This document shows positions 43,540 to 54,200 of a stretch of DNA of 64,000 nt, in pieces. How positions within the stretch are numbered: the stretch's first letter is position 1; every line of letters starts with the position of its first letter. The stretch comes from Bacillota bacterium (GTDB taxonomy: Bacteria > Bacillota > Clostridia > Oscillospirales > Ruminococcaceae). A program made the position numbers and the translations under genes. The stretch is from assembly GCA_023388515.1 (NCBI GenBank), contig JAEWGD010000005.1, positions 1 through 64,000 on the forward strand, given 5' to 3'. The notes under the pieces were generated by a model. The model searched no databases, was not told the DNA's origin, and was given only the letters and a program-made list of their open reading frames with translations.

Positions 43540-43720
43540 CTGAATATACTTTTGCTTGTTTGATTTAGTATGATATGGTTCTTATTTTCTTTGTTGTCAT
43601 TCCATCTACTTTCCGTATGGTAGAATTTAAATAGATTAAAAGAAGTTAGGGTAAACAAGAACAATACTTCGCTAAAATAAACAACCAAAACCACATTAAA
43701 TGAAAACAAAGCAAACAAGA
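43540..43720. repeat. Relic of the 60.6-kb dispersed module
   Basis: TTCTTATTTTCTTTGTTGTC and CTACTTTCCGTA match 60656-60705, and the following AAGAACAATACTTCGCTAAA is an inverted match to the TTTAGTGAAGTATGGTTCTT part of the same module. The 43434-43879 stretch holds no convincing gene; an 89-codon frame here is repeat-derived. Confidence 0.5.
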
Positions 43721-43879
43721 ACCGACACTACATCTAGCAAGCAAAACGCATATTCAGTGACAAAAAAGCAAATAAACACCATAGTGAAAGCAAAACAATA
43801 TAAAAAAACTGTGGACATTTTATTGAATTCATGCTATACTATTATCAATAATTATTATTCACAGAAAGGAATTTAAGAC

Positions 43880-44293
43880 ATGATTCACGAAAAGTCATGT
43901 GGTGCTATTGTTTACCGTAAGTCACATGGAAACATAGAAATATTGCTAATAAAGCACGTCAATAGCGGACATTGGTCTTTCCCAAAAGGGCATATGGAAG
44001 CTAGTGAAACGGAAACGGAAACTGCTTTGCGTGAGATTAAGGAAGAAACAGATATTGATGTTATTATTGACCCAACATTCAGAGAAACTGTTTCATATTC
44101 ACCTAAAAAGGACACCCAAAAGGTCGTTGTCTACTTCTTAGCTAAAGCAAAAAACTTTGAGTACGTCGCACAAGCAGAGGAAATAGCAGAAATTCGTTGG
44201 GTTGACATCGGACACGCACTTTCGGTTCTCACTTATGAAAACGATAAAACCATTGTAAATAAAGCTCGAACAGCTATTAGAGAAAAGGAATAA
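43880..44293 (+). CDS. Nudix hydrolase
   Basis: A 137-residue protein with an N-terminal SCGAIVYRKSHGNIEILLI and the Nudix box GHMEASETETETALREIKEE. It resembles diadenosine-tetraphosphate or NTP pyrophosphohydrolases of the MutT group; substrate unproven. It stands alone with its own promoter region and a strong terminator. Confidence 0.88.
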   Translation: MIHEKSCGAIVYRKSHGNIEILLIKHVNSGHWSFPKGHMEASETETETALREIKEETDIDVIIDPTFRETVSYSPKKDTQKVVVYFLAKAKNFEYVAQAEEIAEIRWVDIGHALSVLTYENDKTIVNKARTAIREKE

Positions 44294-44362
44294 GATAGCA
44301 TATTAAAACGTGGTATCCGTAGAATTGCTTTGAAAAAAGTTAAAGACAATTGGCTAATCACG

Positions 44363-44406
44363 AAAAAACGACTGTTACATCATCTTGGTGTAACAGTCGT
44401 TTTTTT
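44363..44406. terminator. Bidirectional terminator after the Nudix gene
   Basis: AAAAAACGACTGTTACA and its complement around a 9-base loop; T runs on both strands. It also ends the minus-strand SEC-C gene. Confidence 0.92.
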
Positions 44407-44423
44407 TATCACTGATAGAATAA

Positions 44424-45380
44424 TTACTTATTTCCACAACATTTTTTGTATTTTCTCCCACTACCACATGGGCAAAGCTCGTTTCCACCAATCTTTTTTG
44501 ATGAAATATTATGAGAAATGACGTTACTTCTCAATAAATTCATTGCATCTTCTGAAAGAACAGCTAAATCTGACATGGATTGTGCAACCTTAGCCATTTC
44601 ACCATCACCGTTTTGTAAGCTGGCAGTTATATTCGGACCAAATGAGATTTTAAGTTCGTTATTTTCTCTCCCCATTTGTTTTCTTAATTCAATCGGAGAA
44701 AAACCATTATTAAATGGAGTTTTGGTATTATTGTGTAGTTCTTTATGTAACAGTATAAACTTTCTCAGCTGACTGGTATTAAATATAATTTTTCGCCTTT
44801 GAAGATTGTCCATTACTTCTTGAATATCATAGCCACCATGCCGAACAAAAAGCTCTACATCTGACGCTAAATCAAATGCATCATCAGGGTGCTTTTTCAA
44901 ATCCTTATGAAAAAAATTCACAATTGCATTGAAATATTTATTTTCTTCTATATAAAAATCATCAGAATAGTTTAAAAGCTCAGTTTTAGTAGGGATAAAG
45001 TAAGGTTTCCCATGTTTTGCATCAACCATATCATAATAAAAATCACGGTCTATTATAACAAGGCTTTCATGAACAATGGCTCTATCAAATGGTTCAGATT
45101 TCGGGCAACCTGAATATATCTCATCATCGCCAAGAATATAGTAAAAATGGGTTTCGTGACGTGCAATTTCAGAGAATTCAATAAACTGCTCTTTTGAAAC
45201 TATTTCACCGTTTTGTTTCTGAAAAATGTCATATGCTATTTTTAAAGGGATAAGCTCATAAAAATTTGAAAAAGCATCAAAGTATTGATGAAGCAGTTTC
45301 ACCGTTTCATCTGAAATTGTAAGCTTTTTATACATTCTTGTCAGTGTGCTATCAGCAAACATTCGTGGAAAACTACTCAT
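44424..45380 (-). CDS. SEC-C metal-binding motif protein
   Basis: A 318-residue protein with an unassigned helical body and a C-terminal SEC-C zinc motif NELCPCGSGRKYKKCCGNK. The motif is shared by SecA and many unrelated proteins, and the body gives no clear role. GAGGA precedes the start. It lies between a terminator and an empty region. Confidence 0.85.
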   Translation of the reverse strand: MSSFPRMFADSTLTRMYKKLTISDETVKLLHQYFDAFSNFYELIPLKIAYDIFQKQNGEIVSKEQFIEFSEIARHETHFYYILGDDEIYSGCPKSEPFDRAIVHESLVIIDRDFYYDMVDAKHGKPYFIPTKTELLNYSDDFYIEENKYFNAIVNFFHKDLKKHPDDAFDLASDVELFVRHGGYDIQEVMDNLQRRKIIFNTSQLRKFILLHKELHNNTKTPFNNGFSPIELRKQMGRENNELKISFGPNITASLQNGDGEMAKVAQSMSDLAVLSEDAMNLLRSNVISHNISSKKIGGNELCPCGSGRKYKKCCGNK

Positions 45381-45494
45381 TTCATATCCTCATTTCTAAA
45401 TTCGCTAAAAAATCATGGGTTATTATGTGCATAATGATTTCTTAAAGCGTTCGTCCTCATATAAATAAAATAATCCATATTAATTATACTGCAA

Positions 45495-45529
45495 AAACAG
45501 TCAACTTGCAACAACAAATTGACTGTTTA
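45495..45529 (-). terminator. Terminator of the DUF421-DUF4363 operon
   Basis: AAACAGTCAA and TTGACTGTTT pair around a 13-base loop; on the minus strand a T run follows. Confidence 0.75.
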
Positions 45530-45542
45530 ATATATTCTCTCA

Positions 45543-45920
45543 CTAAAATATATTACTAGGATAAGGCATTTCACTTTCATAAAGCCACTTTACCCTTTCC
45601 TTTAGGCTTTCAAACTCTGCACTAAGCTCATCATTTTCCTCCACAATATAGGGCTTTATTCTTGCTACTGAAGAATGAATATCTGCTATTTTATCACTTC
45701 TTACAAAAATATTCGACTCTTTATGCAGTTTGTCCCAGTATTCGATTATTTTATCAGCCTCAGCCACAGCCTCCTCCGGTTTCCCATTCTCCACCAACTC
45801 CTGCGATTTCTCTATCATAGTCAATAGCTTATGGTATTTTCTTTGAACTGTGTAAGTGGAAAGTATGCTACCAACGGTGATAAGTATAATTATAACTAAG
45901 CTTATTTTAATTCTTGCCAA
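45543..45920 (-). CDS. DUF4363 family protein
   Basis: A 125-residue protein with one N-terminal hydrophobic helix (ISLVIIILITVGSILSTYTV) and an extracytoplasmic helical domain (KLLTMIEKSQELVENGKPEE). It is paired with, and overlaps, a DUF421 gene, an arrangement seen near sporulation genes in other clostridia. The TTG start lies only two bases after AAGGAG, so the start is uncertain. Confidence 0.7.
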   Translation of the reverse strand: MARIKISLVIIILITVGSILSTYTVQRKYHKLLTMIEKSQELVENGKPEEAVAEADKIIEYWDKLHKESNIFVRSDKIADIHSSVARIKPYIVEENDELSAEFESLKERVKWLYESEMPYPSNIF

Positions 45921-46593
45921 TGCTCCTTGCCCTCTCTATCAAATTATAATTCCCCTTTTTATCGGTAGTAAGGAGAAATACATCATTCATTTTTATTTTC
46001 TTTTTTTTCAATACATTGTCAAGCCACCCTCTGTTCATTCCCGATGAATCAAGTCCCCCTTGTATCAATACCCCATCTGAAACCACAATATTAGGTGGGT
46101 TTTCTGATTCACCTTTAAAGTCCATGTCCTTATTTGTAACATTCTGGTTTTCATACTTATGATAAATAGATATGCTACCCGTTGTTTCAACAATTGCAAA
46201 TTGCACCTCTGAAACATCAAAAACATCGTTGCCTCTTAACGCTGTCATAAGGTCATCAATGGAAAACCTCAAGTCCTTCATTACCTGTTGGTCAATCTCT
46301 CCATCTTTTATAATAATTTTAGGCGAACCAGACATAACCTTTCGTAGCTTTTTAGATTTAAGCGTTGCCCATGAAATAAGCACATCAAAGCATACCAAAG
46401 ATAGAATAGGAACTGCTCCTATCAGCAAAGGCGTGTCTAAATCCTCCATTGGAAGTGTCGCAATATTTGATATTAGTATTGTTATAACCAATTCGGTCGG
46501 TTGTAACTCACCAATTTGCCTTTTTCCCATTAGCCTTACCGAAAAGACTACAAGAATATATAAAATCAACGAACGAATAAACGTAATTATCAT
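45907..46593 (-). CDS. DUF421/YetF-like membrane protein
   Basis: A 228-residue protein with N-terminal membrane helices (LILYILVVFSVRLMGKRQIG; LVITILISNIATLPM; LIGAVPILSLVCFDVLISWA) and a cytoplasmic YetF-type domain. The family signature GELQPTELVITILISN is visible. Homologues are found with spoVA-related or stress genes; function unknown. Confidence 0.88.
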   Translation of the reverse strand: MIITFIRSLILYILVVFSVRLMGKRQIGELQPTELVITILISNIATLPMEDLDTPLLIGAVPILSLVCFDVLISWATLKSKKLRKVMSGSPKIIIKDGEIDQQVMKDLRFSIDDLMTALRGNDVFDVSEVQFAIVETTGSISIYHKYENQNVTNKDMDFKGESENPPNIVVSDGVLIQGGLDSSGMNRGWLDNVLKKKKIKMNDVFLLTTDKKGNYNLIERARSIGKN

Positions 46594-46920
46594 AAATATC
46601 CCTCATTAATAGTTGTTCTATTGATATAGCTAGCTATTGTAATTATTAACCACTATCACATGATTATACAATTATGAACCGGTTTTAACCCAAATCATGC
46701 AAAAATAAAAAGATGATAAGCTAATTATCATCTTTTTTCATCTTTAATTTATGACTAATTTCGTCAGAGTCTTTTATTATACAAAGCTTTGCAACAAAAT
46801 TCTGTTTTTAGCATAGTATAGGATAGGGCTTTTCTTAAACCTTTGATATTTGTAAAAGCACCCTTTCACAAAGGAATTAAAGAGCCTTATTCTACATTAT
46901 TATAGTTAGGAGGTATATGT
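46594..46920. other. Intergenic stretch before the collagen-like gene
   Basis: No gene. A bidirectional hairpin AAAAAGATGATAA/TTATCATCTTTTTT (46707-46738) is a terminator. SD TAGGAGG for the next gene is at 46910-46916; sporulation sigma-factor promoters could not be judged. Confidence 0.6.
46707..46738. terminator. Bidirectional terminator
   Basis: AAAAAGATGATAA and TTATCATCTTTTTT form a strong stem with a short loop between the divergent DUF421 gene and collagen-like gene. Confidence 0.8.
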
Positions 46921-47319
46921 ATGATTTTTAATTATAACTGCAATTGTCCGAATTGTGCTAAGGCAAGAGCAATTAATGATGCTCAGTCTGCACAAAATGC
47001 ACAGAACAGCTCAAACGGTTTTGATAGATGTAGACCTTGCCCACCGCCATGCCCACCATGTCCACCTGCCCCACAATGCATGTGTTTTTTTACAGGGCCA
47101 ACAGGAGATACTGGTCCAACAGGTTCTACTGGTCCAACAGGTTCTACTGGTGCTACTGGTCCTACTGGTGCTACTGGTGCTACTGGTCCTACTGGTGATA
47201 CTGGTCCAACTGGTGATACTGGCTCTACTGGTCCAACTGGCGACACGGAACAAACTATTTATGCTCTACCAAAATGTACCAACCATAACACAATTGACAC
47301 GCTTCCCCTAAACGTCTAA
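46921..47319 (+). CDS. Collagen-like spore-surface protein, interrupted 5' part
   Basis: A 132-residue product: N-terminal Cys/Pro-rich segment (CNCPNCAKARA; CRPCPPPCPPCPP), then Gly-x-Thr collagen triplets (TGPTGDTGPTGSTG..., about 58-109), then an unrelated 24-residue tail. Collagen repeats of this type occur in BclA-like exosporium or spore-coat filament proteins. The triplets break off at base 47246, where a 9.5-kb island begins; the matching 3' part lies at 56756-57269. The SD is TAGGAGG. Confidence 0.85.
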   Translation: MIFNYNCNCPNCAKARAINDAQSAQNAQNSSNGFDRCRPCPPPCPPCPPAPQCMCFFTGPTGDTGPTGSTGPTGSTGATGPTGATGATGPTGDTGPTGDTGSTGPTGDTEQTIYALPKCTNHNTIDTLPLNV

Positions 47320-47361
47320 AGATACGCTACGCAAAACAAAATTCAAAGCTTCATAACCACT

Positions 47362-47391
47362 AAAAGCACCTGCGTCATAGCAAGTGCTTTT
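47362..47391. terminator. Hairpin at the island left end
   Basis: AAAAGCAC and GTGCTTTT arms around a 14-base loop. It lies between the truncated collagen frame and minus-strand hsdS and could end both transcripts. Other bases 47320-47543 contain no gene. Confidence 0.6.
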
Positions 47392-47543
47392 ATTCTGCCA
47401 TATTATGTTTCCAGTGACTTCAGCCAGTCAATTGGCTATTAATATCCCTCAGTGCACTTCTGCTGATCGGCATTATATATTTTTTTGTGCTTCAAATACT
47501 TGTTTAGCTACACTTTTACCTAGAATACCCATGATTAATCACC

Positions 47544-48227
47544 CTATTTTAATTTCTCACACAACGGCAGGATTTCTTCCAGTTTGGCAACGATTCGCTG
47601 TTGTTCGGCGAGGGGTGGGAGGGGAATAAGACAACTTTTCAGATAGTCTTTGTGAATACGTTGCTGACCAGCAGTTCCAGTAAATAATTTTACACCATTA
47701 ACAATAAAATAGTCAGTCTTAAAAAACCAAAGTAAAAACTCATTAAACAATGTATTCTTAATTACTCTTACAATCGATAACTCCGTAGTACCAGCACCAT
47801 ATTCATTTTCTAATTCTTTGAAAATTACCGATTTTCTGTTTTGAAAGCACGGGGTGATCTTGGCAACACCTATGTCACCATTTGCAAAATGGGTAAAGCC
47901 TTTTTTGATCTCTTTCCATTTCCTCACTTCAAATGTATGTTGATTTCTAAATCCACCAGACACACATGGCATTGGTATAAATGCCACATCCAGGTTGTCA
48001 TCAATAACGTTCTTTGGATTCAATGTAGTAATGCTACCAACCCTTACCCACTTCCAACTCTCTGGAATTGGCTCCATCTTTTTGTTATCATAAATACCTT
48101 TAGATTTCTTTTCTGCTTGTATTAAAGAGTACAGTTCTTCAGCAGAACCTTCTTCGGTGCGCTGTTCAACAAGCCTCCCGCATATTGCTAATTGAATAAT
48201 ACTGTTTTTCAGTTCCTGTGGTGTCAT
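47544..48227 (-). CDS. hsdS: Type I restriction specificity subunit, half-length
   Basis: A 227-residue HsdS-like protein with a single target-recognition domain (KKMEPIPESWKWVRVGSITT, CVSGGFRN..., YGAGTTELSIVR) and one helical conserved region ending PLPPLAEQQRIVAKLEEILPL. Full HsdS proteins have two such halves (about 400 residues). It may be a naturally dimerising half-subunit or a 3'-truncated gene. It overlaps hsdM by 4 bases (ATGA). Confidence 0.85.
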   Translation of the reverse strand: MTPQELKNSIIQLAICGRLVEQRTEEGSAEELYSLIQAEKKSKGIYDNKKMEPIPESWKWVRVGSITTLNPKNVIDDNLDVAFIPMPCVSGGFRNQHTFEVRKWKEIKKGFTHFANGDIGVAKITPCFQNRKSVIFKELENEYGAGTTELSIVRVIKNTLFNEFLLWFFKTDYFIVNGVKLFTGTAGQQRIHKDYLKSCLIPLPPLAEQQRIVAKLEEILPLCEKLK

Positions 48228-49598
48228 TCTTTGGCACCTCCGAGAATGGAGGTAATTTCAGCAAGCACATGGTCAATCTTGGAATTCAGCGATGCCCGTC
48301 GCTCTTCGTACTGCTGAATCAAGTCCATCGGGTCGAGGATTTCCTCTTCCTTGTGAGGATAGCCACACTGGTCGAGGTTATAGCCAAAATCATCGGTAAG
48401 TTGTGGTGCTGTGTATTTCTTTGCCTTATCAAAGCCGTCAATATTAATCTCCTGTCGGTCATTCAACCATTCGACCACTGGGTTGAAATGCTCCAGTTTC
48501 ATTGGCCTGGTTTTAGAGAAGTGCTTATAGCCCTTAGGCATATCCAGACGGTAGAACCATGTTTCTGTGGTCGGCTTTGTGCGCTCAAAGAACATGATGT
48601 TCGTGGTGATGGAAGTGTAGGGTGCAAACACGCTGTTCGGCATCCGTATGACTGTATGCAGATTAAATTCCGAGAGCAGTTTTTTTGATGTTTACTTTCG
48701 CATTGTCTGTACCGAACAGAAACCCGTCTGGAATGATAACAGCTACACGCCCGTTTTTCTTTAAGCGGTACATGATGACAGACATAAAGAGGTCTGCTGT
48801 TTCACTGCTGGCAAGGTCGGCGGGGAAATGGTTCTTGACATCTGCTTTTTCACTGCCACCATACGGGGGATTCATCAGAATGACATCGAACTGATCGTCC
48901 TCTGTATAATCCAACACATCCCGCAGTAGAGAGTTGTCATGATAGATTTTTGGTACATCAAGACCATGAAGTAGCATATTTGTAATGCAAAGCATATACG
49001 GGAACTGCTTTTTCTCAACGCCGTAAATCGAATTATCATATTCACGTTGGTCGCCTGTAGTCTTAATCAATGGAGAGAGCTCTTTCAGCCAGCTTGTAAT
49101 AAAGCCACCAGTACCACAGGCAAAGTCTGCCATTCGCTCGCCAATTTTCGGCTGTATCATTTTTGCCATGAAATCAGTGATGGCACGAGGCGTGTAAAAC
49201 TCACCAGCAGAACCTGCACTCTGTAATTCACGGAGAATGGATTCATAGATTTCACCAAAGGCATGGCTTTCTTCATAGTCGCTTAAATCCAATTCGTCTA
49301 TAGTATTGATGACTTGACGGAGCTGGACACCATCTTTCATATAGTTGTTGGCATCTTCAAAGGTTGTCTTAACAATGGATTTCTTAATCGGAGTGTCTGG
49401 TGTCACATTCAGTTCTTTGAGTGTGGGGAAAAGAGTATTGTTGACAAAATCCATCAGTCTATCACCAGTCATGGCGTTGCCACTCTTGTCATCTACAGCC
49501 CAATTGCTCCAACGGCACTCCTCTGGAATAAAAACCCTGTCGTGTAACATCAAGCGTTCTGCAATAGAAAGCGATTTTGCCCATAATTTTTCCATCAT
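48224..49598 (-). pseudogene. hsdM: Type I DNA methyltransferase, frameshifted and N-truncated
   Basis: Two frames together make most of an N6-adenine methyltransferase: AGSAGEFYTPRAI, FACGTGGF and the catalytic MNPPYGG (N-P-P-Y) are in the first frame (49598-48663), and VIRMPNSVFAPYT onward is in the second (48643-48224). The frames join if one base is removed from the seven-T tract at 48680-48686 (A7 on the coding strand); then KKLLSEFNLHTVIRMP reads through. The usual HsdM N-terminal domain is missing and no hsdR is present. The frameshift could be decay, slippage-based switching or sequencing error. Confidence 0.85.
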
Positions 49599-49840
49599 TT
49601 GTTTTCAAGGCAATGAATTTCATTCTTTCCTTTTTGCAGACCTCTGACGGCTGGCGGCGAAAAAAGAGCTGGCTTCCTCCAAGAGTTTCTTACTCAATTC
49701 AGTTTTGAAAAATTCTTTGAGATACAGCAACAATATTTTACTTATTTTTTATGATTATATGTTGACAAAATAACACTATTATGTTACTATTATCTTGTTA
49801 TAATATGTTATTATTTATTGAAAGGAGTATTATTTTAGAT
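49599..49840. other. Island intergenic region with a promoter
   Basis: Contains TTGACA (49762-49767), 17 bases, then TACTAT (49785-49790) driving the next plus-strand gene. On the minus strand a 42-codon frame (YLKEFFKTELSKKLLEEASS) between a stop and hsdM may be a relic of a gene upstream of hsdM. No full gene is seen. Confidence 0.5.
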
Positions 49841-51208
49841 ATGGGTAGATTTTTTTCAAACATTCAGATTCAGAACAATCGGAATGAAAACCGAGAGCAG
49901 TTTGCAAAATTATTTTGTAAAAGTATGGAGAAGAAAGGATATACAGCAAGCACGGAAGACGATGCAAGCATTACATATATTCTTACATTTTCTGAAAACA
50001 ACGCATGGATAACGCTTTGTTCTGTTGATTATGTATCGGGTGGAGAAGACGTTAAAGAGGATGTTCAGTTTTTGGCAGAATCTCTTAAAACTTGCTGTAT
50101 CAGCACAAGCGTTGTGGATAGCGATTTTGCAATTCTTGAGATGTATAACGCTACGTCAAACTTGATAGATATGGTTGTTGTAGGAGATGGTAGCGGTTAT
50201 GGATTTGAGGACAATACAGAGTTTAAGGGTAAAAAAGAGGCTTGGGAGCCATATTTAACAAATGGCGGTACATGGGAACAGCTGAGTAAAGCATGGCATG
50301 ATATTGATAACTCTGCTGAGGGAAAGTTAAGAGAGATGGCAAAGCTTATTAGCATGGACTCTGATAATATTATCTCGGATTATGATGACCTAAGCTGTAG
50401 AACTGATAAAAACATTATGGAGTTGCATTTTAAAAAGGCAGATAAGAAAAAAGCGTTGTCGCTCAATACTGCATTTAAACAGGTGTTTGGCGAGTATCTT
50501 GAGCCTTTAGGATTTAAGAAAATCAAAGGAAGACAGCCTTATTTTGTCCGTGTTGTTGAGGGTGGGGAGATTATTCATATTATAACTTATACACAAAAAC
50601 CGAGTTTCAATGAATTCGTTATTAAAGGTGGCGTAGCTACAGTTTACCGACAATCTATAGACCTAACCCTAAGTGCCAAGCGTAATGGGAATTGGTTTAG
50701 AGACAACTCGTGGATATACACACATATCAATCCATGGAACGATGATCCAGAATCTGAATACAGAAAATTTAGTAGTAGTATATCTGGTTTTTCTTGTGGA
50801 AGAGATGAGGAATCAATGATTAAAGGAGTTGAGTATTCTTTAGAAGTTACAAAGGATATTATGCTACCGATACTTGACAAAATAACAGACTTTGAAGCTT
50901 GTATAGAACATCAGAATGTAATTGGCATGTCTATGCATCTTTATGATGATGAAGATTTCGGAAACCAATACGGTAGTAATTGTTATAACGAAGGGCTTTT
51001 GTATATAAAGACCAACAATCAGAAATTAAAAAAAAGATGGGAAAAAATTCTTGAAGAAAAAGTTATTGATGAGACAGATCTTCAACAAGTAGCCAGACTC
51101 TATAAGCTTTTCAGTGATCCTATAGTTCAAAAAAAAGTATTAGATGAGTTAGAACACCGTAAAAAGGCAAATACAGAAACTTTAAGAGCATATGGACTTG
51201 ACTTGTAA
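49841..51208 (+). CDS. Two-domain protein of unknown function beside the RTX gene
   Basis: A 455-residue soluble protein. The N-terminal half (MGRFFSNIQIQNN, FAKLFCKSMEKKGY, DDASITYILTFSENNAW) looks like the ~170-residue immunity-type proteins of polymorphic toxin loci. The C-terminal half (FKQVFGEYLEPLGFKKIKGR, PYFVRVVEGGEIIHIIT) resembles DUF4304-like domains. Both are tentative. It precedes the RTX gene by 59 bases on the same strand and could be its partner. The preferred ATG is 13 bases from AAAGGAG, so the start is not certain. Confidence 0.7.
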   Translation: MGRFFSNIQIQNNRNENREQFAKLFCKSMEKKGYTASTEDDASITYILTFSENNAWITLCSVDYVSGGEDVKEDVQFLAESLKTCCISTSVVDSDFAILEMYNATSNLIDMVVVGDGSGYGFEDNTEFKGKKEAWEPYLTNGGTWEQLSKAWHDIDNSAEGKLREMAKLISMDSDNIISDYDDLSCRTDKNIMELHFKKADKKKALSLNTAFKQVFGEYLEPLGFKKIKGRQPYFVRVVEGGEIIHIITYTQKPSFNEFVIKGGVATVYRQSIDLTLSAKRNGNWFRDNSWIYTHINPWNDDPESEYRKFSSSISGFSCGRDEESMIKGVEYSLEVTKDIMLPILDKITDFEACIEHQNVIGMSMHLYDDEDFGNQYGSNCYNEGLLYIKTNNQKLKKRWEKILEEKVIDETDLQQVARLYKLFSDPIVQKKVLDELEHRKKANTETLRAYGLDL

Positions 51209-51267
51209 GTAATAGATTTTAAAGCGAAGATTATTTCTTACTAAAATAAATTAAAGGATGGTTTAAA

Positions 51268-54200
51268 ATGATCAAGAAAATCAAGCAAAGGTTCATGAAA
51301 ATTGTTTCCTGCATACTCGTAGTAGCGCTGTTACTGCCGACGATTGCACTTATTCCTGTTTCTGCGACTACCGATCCCGACCCTGTAACCGGCACCCCTG
51401 GTTTTATGTTGCCATACAAGACAACATTATCTCCTTACTCAGGATTGGCATGGGAAATAGCTGCAAAAGTATTTAAAGAAGTTAAGTTAATTGAAGATTT
51501 TGGGCATAAGTGGTCTCCAAGCTATTTCCATGATCAGGTTCAAGGGCATATCCGTAATAATAATAATAGTTTTTCGAAGGAAGAACTTTATTGTACTTAC
51601 AAAAAAGATTACCCGGACGGGAAAACATACGGTTACGCAGATTTATCTAAGAACATTGATAACCCACACATACCTGGTAGCAAAATAACTTATATCTGGG
51701 AAGTTAAGCCCGTACATTGGTGTCTTAATCCCGTATTGAGAAAGCGAACATTCGAGGAACAGCTTGACAGATATGTTGATTCTGAGCCAAGCTATAGAAA
51801 TGGATTCAAAAGCGGTTCCCTAATTCCCGGAGACGAGTTTATCTCTAAAGAGGGGCTATTCACAATAAAATATGAAGATGCAGGAAATGGATTAATACTT
51901 TACAGTTTTGATTTTCGTAAAGAAGAAATAAAATTAAGAGTTCCAGACGAAGTGTGGACTTTAACTTTATTACCACTTTTTGATGCAATGCGTCGAATTA
52001 TGCAAAGTCCGGAAGATAATCAAAACCCTGTGCCTTCCTTCGATCCTTCCTTTGCATTCGAGAGACAAAGCGCATTTAATGAGGTTGGACAAGCTGCTGA
52101 AGAAATGCTTAATGAACTTGGAAGCAATTACGACCCTAACCTTGCATATACATTTATCAATGGTGCAATTTATGCCGGTCCTACTTTAATTTATAGTGCT
52201 AAAACACTATTGAATTTAAAAATAACGACGACATCTCTGGCGGCATTAAATTCAAAGATAAAAACTACTGCATCCCAAGAAATTTATAAAATTTGTTCCG
52301 GAGTTTTAATTGCTATCACGATTGGAAACGCTGATCTTGTTGTTTCTGCAATTGAAACCTATGAAACTTGTTTGACGGAACACGTTCCTAGAGGCGATGA
52401 AGAAGACCCAGATGACCCAGATGACCCAGAAGGTCCTGATAATTCGGATGGTGGAATGAGTGGCGGAATAACCGGACAAGTTCCAGGGTTTACAGCAGCA
52501 GGAAATGCTGCCCCTCCTCGCGATCCACTTGCAATCGACTTTGGTGCATCTGGCATAAAACTTACTACACTTGAAAATGGTGTATATTTTGACCTCGACA
52601 ATAACGGGTTTGCTGAAAAGACAGCTTGGATAGGCACAGAAGACGGCTTTCTTGCGTTGGATTTAAACGGCAATGGTAAAATAGATAACGGAAGTGAGCT
52701 TTTCGGTGACCAGTTTATTATGTCAAATGGTCAAAAATCCTCTTTTGGATTTGAGGCACTTGCTGATTTTGATAAAAATGAAGACGGCGTAGTTGATGAA
52801 AATGACTCTGTATTTGCTAATCTGCTTGTATGGATTGACACGAATCAAAACGGTATATCTGAAACTGGAGAATTATACACATTGGATGATTTAAATATAG
52901 TTTCAATAAGCCTTGATTACTCCGAAACAAATATCCTTGATACAGAAACGGGAACCTTGATGGCGGAAACCTCAGATGTTACATATGTTGAAAATGGTAT
53001 ACAAAAAACCACAACCATCACCGAATTCTGGTTTTTAGTTGATACATCAGATACAACACAAGACGGTGAGATAACATCGGGTAATGTTCCGCCACTATTT
53101 CAAGCAATTGAAGATGATGAAACTGGGCAATTATTTGAATTATGGATTAGATTCCAAATGGCTGAAGATATTGCTTCAATGCGTTATTATTCTAAACAAA
53201 TTATGTATTTCATAACAAATTCAACAGATATTGACCCTAATTCACGTGGGGGGAATATAGATGCAAGAGACCTGCACGTTATTGAACAATTTATGGGACG
53301 TAATTTTGAAGGTGTAAGTGGTGCTAATCCAAATGCGCCTGCCGCCGAGATTTTAAAGACCGTATATACAAATATCGAAAACTATTATTTCAATATTGTT
53401 AACTTGAAGGCAGCATTTGGTGGGTACATGGCAGCGACTTATGAATTTTATGATGAAAACGACCAGAAAAATATAGACTTAACATTTTTGAATTATATAA
53501 TTGATTCAAAAATAGCTGAAGGTGAGAATGTAGATACTCTTGTCTATAGTCTTGGTGCTTATTTGAAATCATTTGATGCAATTAATGGTACTAGTGTATT
53601 CAATGATTACAGTACACACTATTCATCAATCTCAGACTATTATGCTAATATTGTGGAACTTGCTGATTCGAATATCAATACCTTTATTGGAACAGAGGGT
53701 GCTGATAATTTTAAAGGTACTAATAATATTGACTATGTGTTTGGTGAAAATGGAAACGACACACTTTACGGCAGTAAGGGCAATGACCTTATCTATGGTC
53801 GTGAGGGTAATGACACGCTAAACGGTGGCGAAGGTGATGATTCCTATTTTATTGAATACAATCATGGCAATGATGTTATTATCGACAACAGCGGTTTGAA
53901 CAAGATTATCTTCTCTGATAATTTTGTTTATGACGACTATGCTATTTCCGTAAGTGCGAAGGGATTTGTTCTTACTAATAAGGAGACAGGTGAAACTATC
54001 TGCCTTCAGGATTTTTTGACTAACCCGTTAAATTATGAATTTTATTTTGAAGACCAAGTTGTGGTACTTGGTGGCGGTGAAGCATGTGAGGTTATTCAAG
54101 GTTCTGACGATAGCGATGAACTTGAGGCAAGTGATGGCTTCAATGTGTTCTACGGCAATGGTGGCAATGATAATATCTATGGTGGCAAAAATATTGACTT

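Noticed and set aside
43449..43718. 89-codon minus-strand frame
   Set aside because: AT-rich frame inside a broken repeat copy with no SD or family pattern.
47092..47250. Regular 9-base GGT-CCT-ACT-like repeats resembling an array
   Set aside because: They encode in-frame Gly-x-Thr collagen triplets; there are no spacers, so this is not a CRISPR.
49599..49780. Possible small gene upstream of hsdM (YLKEFFKTELSKKLL)
   Set aside because: No start with an SD and it follows a stop directly; noted only as a likely relic.
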